Positions 12,406 through 23,691 of a stretch of DNA of 64,000 nucleotides are shown in pieces. Made by a program: the position numbers and the translations under genes. This stretch comes from Nissolia schottii (taxonomy: Eukaryota; Streptophyta; Magnoliopsida; Fabales; Fabaceae), in the NCBI GenBank assembly GCA_003254905.1, contig QANU01102613.1, positions 179,214 through 243,213 on the forward strand. Direction: 5' to 3'. A model generated the notes under the pieces. That model worked only from the letters and a program-made list of their open reading frames with translations, made no database searches and was not told the DNA's origin. Numbering within the stretch: position 1 is the stretch's first letter; each line of letters begins with the position of its first letter.

Positions 12406-12623
12406 TGAAAACAGAGAGAATTCTTGCAGCAGAAGCAAGAAGAAAGAACGAGAAGAACTGAATTGTTATTCAATTAATCACAAAGGCATTCAGCCATATA
12501 TACATGTACAATGGGAGATACTTGCTCTGCAAGTTAAGTAAATAACTAACTCTTAACCAACTAACTTACACTAACTACCCTAACAAACGTGAACTCCCTA
12601 TTTTGGGTGGTTAGTGTCTAATA
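12406..12623 (-). repeat. 5' LTR of the copia element
   Basis: This 218-bp repeat pairs with 7918-8135 and differs from it at about four positions. It is followed on the plus strand by the TATAT duplication at 12624-12628. Confidence 0.95.
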
Positions 12624-12628
12624 TATAT

Positions 12629-14008
12629 CAAATTATATTTTTGAACAATAAAATAATCTTAATAAATATAATTTCATTAGTATTATTATATTAATTCTTA
12701 AATATTTATAATGGTTAAATAATTTTATTAATATTTAATAATAAATAATCAAAATCATAAAATTTTTAAAGAAAATGTTAATACTAATTAATAAATGTTT
12801 TGTATAATGAGTAGTTTAGTAAATTTATATATTTATATTAGTTAATAAAGAATTTTAAATTAAAGTGTATGTTTTAAAAGTAAAGAGAATGAGAGTGTAA
12901 TAAAGATATCTCTTGAAGAGGCATGTGCAATTTAGTAATTTTTTTTTATAAAAAAACCACGGTATAGTCCTACACTACCTTTTTTTTTTATGTGGTATTC
13001 TTATATGTTACTTAAATCTAATCTTTATATATTTCATGATTGAACACTTGGACCAAGTCTATTTTTTGTTGAAATGACCAAATTCAAAATACAAAGCAAA
13101 CAAAATTCAAAAACTGATTATTGCTCATTGATTCTCCGAAAGAAAGAAGAAACTTAACATTAAATTTTTTTTCTATTATTTTTATGTAAAAATAATAATT
13201 TATAATTATAATGCCAACATGTAATTATTTCAAGTAGTTTGATGCTTCTTATTTTTCAAAAATTTTAAATTTGAATCTTTCAAATAATAAATATTTGCAG
13301 CAAAAATTATGACCTAAGAAGGTCCAAAGCATAATTGAGGTCAAACCCAACTCAAAACCCGGTCCTCCAAGGCCTCAATAGAGCCCTACTTGTGGTGATC
13401 TTGAATGCTTATGCCCCACATTGGCATGAGATAAGAAACCCTATCTCAATAAAAAGGAAGGTAATTAATCATTACCCTTTTTATAAAAGTCTACCGTTAT
13501 TCCAAGTATGCACTTTTACCCTAATCATCTATCACTTAACTCATCTCTAATTTGTGTACCACAACCCATCTCTCTTCGAAACAAGGATTGGTCTAAATAA
13601 GGATTACTTAGCTACGACGCGTAATTTGAAACCCTCGTTTTAATTATTCTATACAAGCATTGTAAGAATTTTGTTTTTATAGAAAAATAATAATATGCTC
13701 ATAAAAACATATTTAATACATATTCTATAAATATTATTGATTATTGATTTTTTATCTTTTACATATCTTTTACATATTTTTACAACACTACACATTAAAA
13801 TTAATGATTGATTATATATTTAAAACATACGTTAATATATGCTACACGAATGTACAAATATTTCTTATCTCTATAATATAGATTAGTTGAAGTTGAGTAT
13901 ACTCCTTATGTTGGTGGTAAGACCCCAAAAAAAAAAAACAAAAATCTGAAAATAATTGTGTAAGATAGTGAGAGTGACCCCATAGGCCAATAGGCCAATA
14001 AAGCAATA
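12629..14008. other. Intergenic DNA upstream of SQD2
   Basis: AT-rich DNA lies between the copia element and the SQD2 promoter. The somewhat GC-richer part at 13330-13640 may be an old repeat, but no family is recognisable. No gene is supported. Confidence 0.5.
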
Positions 14009-14016
14009 GCATATGC
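14009..14016. promoter_or_regulatory. P1BS-type phosphate-response motif 1
   Basis: GCATATGC fits the palindromic consensus GNATATNC bound by PHR1-type MYB factors. It lies 233-240 bp upstream of the SQD2 start codon. Arabidopsis SQD2 is a known phosphate-starvation gene, so the site is plausible. Its function here is inferred from motif and context only. Confidence 0.5.
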
Positions 14017-14062
14017 TCCAAGTTTCCTTTTTGATTCCTTGCTCCCCCGCCATCATAAAAGA

Positions 14063-14070
14063 GAATATCC
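14063..14070. promoter_or_regulatory. P1BS-type phosphate-response motif 2
   Basis: GAATATCC also fits GNATATNC. It lies 179-186 bp upstream of the SQD2 start codon and 54 bp from the first motif. It may fall in the promoter or the 5' leader, because the transcription start cannot be placed from sequence alone. Confidence 0.45.
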
Positions 14071-14248
14071 CTTGCTAATGTCCCCTTGCTATCTCTCTTC
14101 GATTCCTTCAAAGCTTCAATATCACACACACTCTTTTCCTTACATTTCATACACATACATTGATTATATTATTAATCCCGACCACGTTGTTGTTTCAAAG
14201 CCCCGTAACTTTTATAATATACTTCCCCACGCATCTTTTTCCATCATC

Positions 14249-17200
14249 ATGAACACCACTTCTCTCTCTATAAATCCCTCTCTCTCTCCTCCTTTTCTCT
14301 CACCTGCCCCAGCCAACGCCAACTACACTTGCTCCTCTTCATTCTCTTCCTCCTCTCATTCCACCTCTTCATTCCTTGTCCTCCAATCATTCGAGGCAAA
14401 AAAACCCATTACACCCTTTTGGATAAAATCCCGGTTTTGCCTCTTTCAAGGGTCAAAGAGTGTTGTGGGAGGAAGAAGGAAAAGTTCTGTGCTTGTCGGT
14501 GGAACTGAGAAAATGACCATAGCAGAGGAGAGTTTGCTTCAAATTGAAGAAGAAGAAGAAGAGGGTCCTCCTGAATCTGCTTTGCTCGATCCCGAGAGCA
14601 TTTCTAGGCCAAGAAGAATCGCTCTCTTCGTTGAGCCTTCTCCTTTTGCGTGAGTAAATTCTGTTCTTCAATGTGGGAGTGTTTTGAAACAATGGAAAAA
14701 AAGAGAATAAAAATTGCATTTTTAATGTTTTGTTCATAATAGTACTAAGATGGGTTGACACTAAAGTTTTGATTTTTTTTTTTTTGCACAAAAGTTGACT
14801 ATGCCTCATTGCTCTGATTCACTGTTGACTTGACCGGTTTGTGGGTGTTTTTTTAATAGATCAGATGGATTTGATGTTCATTGTTCTCTTTTTCCTTTTC
14901 CTTCTTTTCTTTTTTGTTTTCTGGGGTCCTTGATTTGTAGTTTAATTGAGCTGGACTTTTGTGTTCATCTGTTTTTCTTCTATGACTTGTGAATAATTTG
15001 GGTGTAAAAAATTCAAAGGTTAAGTACAGTTTATGAATGTGTGACCAGGCATTAATTCTGGGAAATGTTGATGAGAATTTAATGTCCCTTGTTTATAGCT
15101 TCTGTTTGCAATTCTGCATTACAATCCCTTTGAGATTTCAATACGCTGAGCATTATTCATGTGTGATCCTTCATAAGAGGAAAATACCTATTAACTGTGT
15201 CTTCAAATGAAACAGAACATTTATTCAGAGTTATGGCTCTTTTGCAGATATGTCTCGGGATACAAAAACCGGTTTCAGAATTTTATAAAATACCTTCGTG
15301 AAATGGGAGATGAGGTAACTCTTTCTCTACTTTCTTTATTTTCTGTATATTGTACATGTTTGTTTTCCTCTATATCTGGTTTTATGTCTTATTCCCAATA
15401 ACTGATAGAAAACTTGATATGAAAATTTTCATACTTCAGGAGGATGTAAGTATTTTTCTAATATTCTATCATTAATGTGTTCTGTATTTTTTCCAACATT
15501 GTAAACTAATTGGTCGGCTTTGTTTCTGAATGGAATATAGGTAATGGTTGTGACAACACATGAAGGAGTACCCAAGGAATTTTATGGAGCTAAATTAATT
15601 GGATCCAGAAGGTTGTTAACATTGACATGTTTAGTATCTTAGCTGATTTTCCTCTTAATCGTCTCTGTTGTCCACTTGTGTTCTATTGAAGTTGTTTCCG
15701 AATCTTATACTCGCTATCTTTTAGCCATAAGAAACTTAGTTTCTTGTTTCTTAGTAGCAGTCATTGATTATATTTGTAAACTGTCATTGTGGCTTATCGC
15801 ATATGCTGCTAGTAAATGTGGTTCACTTGTTTATTTTAATTTCATTAGTAAGTGGTTATGGCATTCATGTAGTCATCATTTTATGAAATTGGAATTCTTT
15901 ATATCAATTTGAATTTTAGAATCTTCCTAATTGGATGAAAATCATGAATGTTCTCCAAAGTTATGGTTACTACCACAGCCATTGCTTTATACTAAAGGTT
16001 TTCGTTTAAACTAAAATCTATGGAAAATGCAGCTTCCCCTGTCCCTGGTATCAGAAGGTACCCCTCTCTTTGGCGCTTAGTCCAAGAATTATTTCAGCGG
16101 TTGCCGAGTTTAAGCCTGACATAATACATGCATCATCACCAGGAATAATGGTTGGTCCAAAATTCCTTCTTCTCATCATCACCAGATTGTAAAGATTATC
16201 CGTTTGATTTCTGTTTCTTACTTTCAAAATTTTGTGAAGGAAATAGTGAAAATAGCTTAAACAATAAAATTCTATTTCTTGCTTTAATTTGCTGTTTTGA
16301 ACTACTTCCTTCGCAAAACCTTGAAAACAGAAAACACATGAAATGGAAATAGAAACCAAACAGACCCTAATATAGTTGTAAAGACCTTATTTGTAGCATA
16401 TCTGAGACTGGCTGAATTTCAGGTTTTTGGTGCTCTTATCATCGCAAAGCTTCTGAGCGTTCCCATTGTCATGTCCTACCACACGCACGTACCAGTGTAA
16501 GTTACATATTTACTTGGATTTCCTGAATGTATTTCAACATTTTCAAGGCTACATTGTCAAGACTACTCAAGATGAAGTCAAGAATTTTCTTATGGCTGAT
16601 CTTTTTGTTCTTTTGGCTCAGATACATCCCAAGATATACCTTTAGCTGGCTGGTGCAACCAATGTGGTGGGTCATAAGTACGTGTATGCTTTCTTTCTGC
16701 CGTTTTGGAATCATATTTTTGTGAGACTAACATTAAGTGTGTGTTTGGTTTTCCGTTTTAAGCCATCAGAATCGATTCTGGAAACTTTAATACATAGGGT
16801 CAACTTGGTAAAAACATCACAATTCTAAAAATTAAAATAATTAGGTTCTGCTTATAATCTAAAGCTCCAAAATTTTGCTTACGGTTATGTTTCAAAAACA
16901 GTGTAAAAATTATACAGAAATAACTTTCTTTTCTTCTCCATATTGCATCTTTTACCGAACAAGATGGATTTTGTTTCAATGTTCCCAAACATGCACTAAC
17001 TTGCTGTTTCATGTAGAATTTCTGCACAGAGCCGCTGATCTGACTCTGGTGCCATCCGTCGCCATTGGAAAGGATCTTGAAGCTTATAGAGTAACAGCAG
17101 GTGAACATTAACACCCCTTATCAAGTGGTCTTTCAGCTTTTCTAAATTGATAACAGAAGCTGAAACATAGGCATTTCTTTATACACTTTTGTCAATGCAA

Positions 17201-18855
17201 CAACGTTTTTGTCTGACGTGTTTCTTTTGTTGATGTGAAGCTAATAAGATTCGCCTTTGGAACAAGGGTGTTGATTCTGAAAGTTTCCATCCCCGATTCA
17301 AGTCCCATGAAATGCGTTTAAGACTGAGGTGCAAAGGCCTTTTGTGATTTTTTCGTATGCAAAAGAGTTTAATATAATGATATTGATCTTATTCTTAAAA
17401 CATGTCTCGTGCAGCAATGGCGAACCTGAGAAGCCCTTGATAGTTCATGTTGGACGGCTTGGAGTTGAGAAGAGTTTAGATTTTCTCAAAAGGTAGCAAA
17501 CGTCCTTGAAATTTCCAAACATGAACTTCCAATTGTATATAATATTTTGCAGTCAATCTTGAAAATAAACTGGAAGAGTGGTGAAAATTTCTTTGTTTAT
17601 TATTGATCTACTGAAGCTGAAAGATGGCTAAAACCTTGATATATCTAGCATGTAAAGTTGAATATTTGTATCCTTCACTGACATTTGAAACATGATTTGG
17701 CAGTGTCATGGATAGCCTTCCTGAAGCACGGATCGCGTTTATTGGTGATGGACCATACAGGTGACTTACTTTGACATGTCTTTTACTTTTTGCTTCATTA
17801 TCTAGTAGTTTGCTTGTGACTGTTAACCAAATGCTTTCTATCACATGATGTTTGTATACTCTTTACCTCCTTCCATTATCGCCATATAATGTCTACTTTC
17901 ATTGTCTCTTTTACCATTTTCATCTCTTTTTTTAGACGTGGTTTTGGGGCAGGTTGTACATGTACCGTTTTCTTAGGTAGTGTTTGGTTCCCGTCCCTGG
18001 GACAGAAGAGACAGAGACATTGAGGACAGAAACGAATTTGGAAAAAGAGACAGAGGCAAAAAATACTCAACTGCCCCTATCTTGGGATAGTTCTTAAGCT
18101 AAATTCTGTACCTCCTAAAATGGGATACATGAGAGACATGTCTTTACTATTCTACTGTCTCCGTCCTTTCGGTCCTAAAACACAAACTAACGCTGCGTAA
18201 ATTGTCCCCTATCTTCTGTGTAAATTGTCCCCTATCTTCTATGTTCCAGTCTATGGCCACTCAGCCAAATATTACTCCCTTCAATCTTTAGATACTGTAA
18301 TGTTAAATTTAAAATCTTTGGCAGTTGGCACCTTTTTAGTAATGTGTGCTCTTAACTTACAGAGAGGAGCTGGAGAAAATGTTTGAAGGCATGCCTGCAG
18401 TATTCACAGGAATGTTAGGAGGGGAAGAACTCTCTCAAGCATACGCCAGCGGTGATGTCTTTGTGATGCCTTCAGAGTCCGAAACACTTGGCCTTGTTGT
18501 TTTGGAGGCCATGTCTTCAGGGATTCCGGTGGTGGGAGCCCGTGCCGGAGGAGTCCCAGACATCATCCCTGACGAAGTTGAGGGAAAAATCGGCTTTCTC
18601 TACACTCCGGGCGATCTTGAAGACTGCTTGAGCAAATTGAGACCTCTGTTGTTTGACAAGGAGTTGAGGGAAACCATGGGACTGGCTGCGCGCTTGGAGA
18701 TGGAGAAGTACGACTGGAGGGCAGCCACCCGAAAGATTCGCAACGAGAACTACAACGCCGCCATATGGTTCTGGCGCAAGAAAAGGGCTCAATTCTTGAG
18801 GCCTTTCCAATGGCTCACCAAACGGATTTTCCCGTCTCCCGAAATCACCGTGTAG
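14249..18855 (+). CDS. SQD2: Sulfoquinovosyltransferase SQD2, chloroplastic
   Basis: This gene encodes the chloroplast-envelope glycosyltransferase that moves sulfoquinovose from UDP-sulfoquinovose to diacylglycerol, the last step of sulfolipid (SQDG) synthesis. Eleven exons join in frame with GT-AG introns: 14249-14649, 15248-15314, 15541-15611, 16033-16150, 16423-16496, 16622-16677, 17017-17100, 17241-17328, 17415-17492, 17704-17760, 18363-18855. They total 1587 nt or 528 residues, against about 510 in Arabidopsis. Residues 1 to about 80 are Ser/Thr-rich, like a transit peptide. The mature part starts near RRIALFVEPSPFAYVSGYKN. The GT4 C-domain holds VHVGRLGVEKSL and the E-x7-E nucleotide-sugar motif (E405, E413 in SESETLGLVVLEAM). 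The start at 14249 was chosen because it yields MNTTSLSINPS, like the Arabidopsis N-terminus; in-frame ATGs further upstream would give an unlikely extension. Exon joins were inferred from splice signals and protein similarity, not from transcripts. No disruption is seen. Confidence 0.95.
16737..16800. repeat. MITE end in SQD2 intron 6
   Basis: GTGTGTTTGGTTTTCCGTTT followed by AAGCCATCAGAATCGATTCT resembles the reverse complement of the right arm of the element at 21-170. Only one arm is clear, so this is a partial copy or one with a decayed second end. It does not touch the splice sites. Confidence 0.4.
17972..18200. repeat. MITE-like insertion in SQD2 intron 10
   Basis: The block opens with GTAGTGTTTGGTTCCCGTCC and runs through GGGACAGAAGAGACAGAGAC. 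It closes with a segment whose reverse complement reads GTTTGTGTTTTAGGACCGAA followed by GGACGGAGACAGTAGA, giving imperfect inverted ends. Just downstream, a 21-bp unit (GTAAATTGTCCCCTATCTTCT) occurs twice at 18197-18217 and 18220-18240. Intron 10 is the longest intron, which fits an insertion. Confidence 0.45.
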
Positions 18856-21069
18856 GCTATGCAAATATGCACATTCCCCTATATATAGGTTTGGGTGGTT
18901 CCTTCTTTGCATGATTGCTTTGGCTCTAAGGAAGCCTTGTATGGGATAAAAAAAAAAAAAAAAAGAGTGGTTGATTGAGTTCAATGCATTCATTTTGCTG
19001 TATATATAATGAAACTTTAAAATATGGTTTGTAGTAGGTGCCATATTTTGTGCCATTATTATGAATTGGATTGAAAAGTTGAATGCAAATTCATATTGCG
19101 ATGTAGAGGAAACTTGTGTCATAAGGTACAATTGGGCAAGTGGCATTATCGCTTTAAATATCATAAAACTAGTTGATCACATATAAAAGTTTACCCCTTA
19201 GGGTGTGTCTCTGAGCTTTGTTTGGGAGGTGGGGATTAAACTCCTCAAAACCTTTGGTTTCTTAAGGTACTAAAAGAAATGCATGACAAAACAAATCTTT
19301 GTCCAAGGAAGATGTGAATTTTTTTAACGAAAGTAAACTACTTAAGTTTGCCTTGATATAAAATTAATATACTTCGGTTTATGTCCTCCCTAGGAGTTGA
19401 AACTCGGTTCCTTGTGACTACTGCAGCAGTGTGATTTTATCATTGAGATGTTACGTCGTCCATCTATATTTGGTTTATTTGCTTTAGTCAAATCTGTATC
19501 CAACAAATTATTTTTTTTTGCACACGTACTTGGAGGGTAGACAGTGGACAGGCAGACCCTTCTTTATGCTGACATTTAACTTTAATTAGGAAAAGAATGG
19601 GAATTATAGAAATGAGACTATATCACTTGCTCAAAAGATGTTCAAATATCATGTCATGTATTAACTCTTAGTTTGAGTAGCTAAGTGAACAAAAATATTG
19701 TCTGTATAACCATAAAAATTCAACTGCATCCAACCAAACATAAAAATAAATATTATCAAATACAAAAACTAATAATATTAAGTAAGTGTATTTATGCACA
19801 GAAACATTCGGTAATAATATTTATTTCTCTGTCTAATTGGATGCAATTGAATGTTTTTATAGTATACAAAACTTTTAAATGATTACATATAAGCAAAGTT
19901 TTAAAAAAATTACATTTTAATCTCAGTAATTATTTTAATAAATTAATCTCTCAAAGAAAACTCATGCAAATTAGTAATTAGGAGAAACTAGGTGTTGGCT
20001 TTGATGCACCAGCTAAGTTTGGTGCTTGATGCTCCTTGTGATTTATGGTGAACCATCTGCAATTAGCCACACTTTAAAAACGGGACTAAATACATTTTTT
20101 AAGGGTGGTTGAATTCATTTTCAATTTTGCCCTCAACCTTACTATCTATGGCAGCCAGCCCTACCCAAAAAACCACCCTCCTATAGCCACCAAACCTCAT
20201 ATAACCCTTTCCATTACCATTTGATCTTTGGCACCAGCCCTCTACCCACCTCTACGACATAACAAGTTCTAATGTCAACAAAAGCAAAAAAAAATTATCA
20301 TTTTCTTAGTGAAAAAAACCCAAATCTAGAACTCCTTGCAAACTTTAATGGTTAAAATGGAGAAACATTTATATCTTTACACACGTGAAAGAACACATCA
20401 AGTCTCAAGAAACAAGAATTCGCAACCCAAAATATAAAGAAAGAAGCACTTTTACAATAGAAAAAATATACTCAGATCTAGATTCATCTGAGTGTTGTTG
20501 TGCATGCACTTCCGCCATTGCTAGTAGGTGTCTCTGCCATATCACTGACGTCATCGATAGCGTCTCATCCCTTGAAAGCGGTGTCGCCGCAAGTGTCTCC
20601 GTGTTCTTGATGACATCATCTAGATCCAACACCAAAACCTATATTTGTAGCCTTTTGGCCCTTCAAGGACTATGGTATACCCATTTTTTTTATAACAATG
20701 CGCATTATGCTTCAATGTGCATGTAATTTTTCTTCGACCAATCAATTTGTTGCAACCATGGTGGACTGACAGCTTTAAAAGTTAGTTGTTTAAAATAGTT
20801 TTTTTTTTGTTCTAGTTGTCTGAAATTAATTGTCATAGAATGTGTGTATATATATTTATATTTATTTATTTTGTACCAATCCCTTAACCCAAAGAGCTAA
20901 GAAGAATAATATGAGAAGCCCATTTCATACTTACTTAACCAATGGACACGTTTGAGCCGGGTCCTATATTTAAAAATCTTGCTAAATCTACGCATGAAGT
21001 TGTCAAGTTATATATAGAAGAATCAAGATCACCGAAAAAGTTACCTATATCTCTAAAGAGATGATATAG
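18856..21069. other. SQD2 3' flank and intergenic DNA
   Basis: The first few hundred bases are probably the SQD2 3' untranslated region, with an A-run near 18948-18964 and ATATAATGAAAC near 19005. No other gene is supported. The text at 19990-20740 is less AT-rich but carries no recognisable domain in any frame. Confidence 0.5.
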
Positions 21070-21078
21070 TTGTAAATA

Positions 21079-23510
21079 GGGTTAATATTTATTTAGTCTT
21101 TGACCTTTTATATATATATTTTACTCGATTTTTTAACTTATAAAAGTAACACATTAATCCTTAAATTTTATAAACGTTAGATCTGTTGGTTCTTCTGATC
21201 ATTACACTTTTAAATAAGGCTTATTTGTCCGTTTAACATACATTAACCTAAACTTCTCTCCTAGTTAGACCCATGAAATTCCCACTCTACCCCAACCCAA
21301 CCATGAAATTCCCACTCTACCCCACTGCCATATCATCATCTTCTCCTTCCTCCCTCGTCCATCTCCATCCCTTCCTTCTTCCTTCTTCTTCCCACCCCCA
21401 CCCCCACCCCCACCCACCTACCAACACCAATCCAGCACCACCGCTGGCACCCAACCCATGGCCAGCTTGTTTTCTCTCTTCCCTACCCTTCAGCCTCTGC
21501 TGCCACATTCCCATCCCGCTGTTTCTTCTTAGGCTGCTGCGTACTGTCGTCTCCTCTGCCATTCACTTCAACCACCGCCTTCTCTTGCTCTCTAATTTTG
21601 ACGTCGGAGGTCTCTTTATGCTTCCCATTATCTTAGCCTTTTCTCCTCGTTATCTTGATTAGTCTTGTACGGTTGAATAATGGGTTGTTCCTTGTTTGTT
21701 GTCACTGGCTTGTTATGGGTTTGCCTTACATGTGTTTGATAAATTGACAAGCTCATCTTTCATTAGATTTTTGGTTTCAAGACGATGGGCACATGCTTGT
21801 TCTCTTTTAGAAAAACATTCTGAGTCATTTGAGGGCATTTTTCAAAAGATGTTGCAGTGATTAGCATGGTGCATGAGGCAAGTGCAAGAATGAGCTCCGA
21901 GCACATTTAGCAATGGCACAAGCTGAGATTGTGACCATGCAGTTACAACAGACCGTCCTTGTTGCTCTAATTAGCTATATATGTCAAGTTGAGCAAGCTC
22001 AGAGTATAGGTGCCACACAAGTAATTCGTGAATTTGCTTGAAGGAGTAACGTGAGCATGACTAGTGTAATGAAGCCTCTGCTAAATGAAACTAGGGACTG
22101 TTTTTATTGATGTGAAACCTGAAGAAGTATAGGCACTTTAGGGATGCTCTAATTTAGAATATTAGTATATTTGGGTTATTACATGTACACTCAGGATACT
22201 TTGAAGTAGGTTGTGAGATGGTTTTGTTTTGCTATAAGTGTACCTTAATTGGTTCTTGTAGAGTGCTCTTCTTCCTATAAAAAAAAAATTAGGGGCTTTG
22301 TCATTTTGAATTTTTTTAGAGGTTTTAATGAGGCTTTGCAATTATCTGCTGAACATAGGCTCAATGGCCGGATATTCATGTACTTAGTGTTTTTCCTCGA
22401 TGTTTTCCTTGATAAATGAAATCTAACCATAAAAAAAAATTGAGGGAATTTTTCATATTGAGATGATGGTATTATTCAAGATACACTTCATTATTGTATA
22501 TACAGGTTTTAGTGTTGTAAGATATGAGTAGTAAATGTCAATTTTAGAACTTAGTTTCAACTTCATCCTAGTTTAAGCATATTGACAATTAACGGAACTG
22601 TCTATATAATTGTAAGCAACATTTCACAAGTAGTAATTGAGGATATTTCTGGCATTGAAGCATGCCTCATAAGCTTTATGTCTTTTCAGTTCATTAATTT
22701 GATGGTAATTACAATTATTCTCTCATTATAAGCGGATCATCAATTTGGTGCGAATGATGTATATAATGATTTTCTCTTCTAATTTTGTTGAATTTGATTT
22801 TTGGTGATGAGGGGGGGAGGGGGGGTGGTCGATGGGTGTGAACCAAATCAGCATTAGTTTCATTTATTTTGTTGCTTTATTTGTTGAAGTGAACGAGAAA
22901 GCATCATTTGGTGTGTCAATGAAATGAAGTGAAATTTTTGACATGGTTGAAAAAACCACACTTATGTCCAGGTTTGCTTTCTTGTGATTATCCATTCTTT
23001 GATTCAAATGAGATTGCAATTAATGTTTTACAAATTTAAGAAATTGCATAACATTTCATTGAGATTTTTGTGAATGCAATATCATTGCAGTAGGTGTGGG
23101 CATTCAATTTTTGAATTTTTTTTTTATTTTGTTTCAAAATTTCATAGGGGTTGTGCTATCAGTGTGAATGGGACATGGGATGAAAGGGTTGATGGTGGAG
23201 TAGGTGAGGTAGAAGTGGAGGTGGGGGTGGGGTGGTGGTCTCTAGACTTTTTAGTCCTTGGGCTTTTTTAGTTAGATTGGTCTTGGGACTTTAACCATCA
23301 AAATAACGTCGTTGTGTATCTGAATAGGAGAGAGAAGAGAGAAGATACCGTTGTTAACAGACACCTCCGCTTCTTTTACGGGATTGGTTGACAGGGGGAC
23401 TAACAAGTCCAACATTTATAAAGTTTAAGGATTAACATGTCACTTTTTTAAGTTGCGGGACCAAATAGGGTACATGTGAAAAGTTTAGGGATCAAATAAG
23501 ATATTAACTC
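21079..23510. mobile_element. Mutator-like non-autonomous element with long TIRs
   Basis: The ends are inverted: GGGTTAATATTTATTTAG at the left pairs with GAGTTAATATCTTATTTG on the reverse strand at the right. Similarity continues for about 120 bp through TTAATCCTTAAA(T/C)TTTATAAA. The flanks TTGTAAATA (21070-21078) and TTATAAATA (23511-23519) form a 9-bp target duplication with one mismatch, the length typical of Mutator-like elements. No transposase is visible. The interior holds a C-rich tract near 21390-21420 and G-rich tracts near 22811-22830 and 23210-23240. It includes stretches that could be captured or older sequence but match no family I recognise. Confidence 0.7.
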
Positions 23511-23691
23511 TTATAAATATTAAATACTAAAAACTCACCCATTGTAGTGAGACACAAAATCCCTAATGCTGTATGTGGATTGTCTAAAATTATAACTACA
23601 TCTTTGAGCATGGACGATTTTGTGTCACACTAACAGATAAACATGATAGCAAGGTTGTGGAACTTGGTTTTCCTAGTGCTTAAATGTGATA

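Larger units (their letters stand above)
7918..12623 (-). mobile_element. Ty1/copia LTR retrotransposon, broken
   Basis: This is a full-length but broken Ty1/copia element of about 4.7 kb read on the minus strand. Two 218-bp LTRs bound it, with TATAT target-site duplications at 7913-7917 and 12624-12628. A primer binding site abuts the 5' LTR and a polypurine tract abuts the 3' LTR. The domain order on the coding strand is Gag, zinc knuckle, GAG-pre-integrase, integrase, reverse transcriptase, RNase H, which is diagnostic for copia rather than gypsy. The gag-pol frame is interrupted roughly five times, so the copy is a fossil. The LTRs differ at about 4 of 218 positions (about 1.8%). With a commonly assumed plant rate near 1.3e-8 per site per year this suggests an insertion under about 1 million years old. 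The coding-strand ends are 5'-TA...CA-3' rather than TG...CA. Confidence 0.95.

Noticed and set aside
14039-14248. In-frame upstream extension of SQD2 exon 1
   Set aside because: The start at 14249 gives an N-terminus resembling Arabidopsis SQD2. The extension would precede the transit peptide with unrelated sequence and would cover a P1BS motif.
21273-21662. Ser/Pro/His-rich open frame inside the MULE-like element
   Set aside because: Low-complexity CCCAC and CTT tracts account for the composition. There is no domain, and frames on both strands are open.
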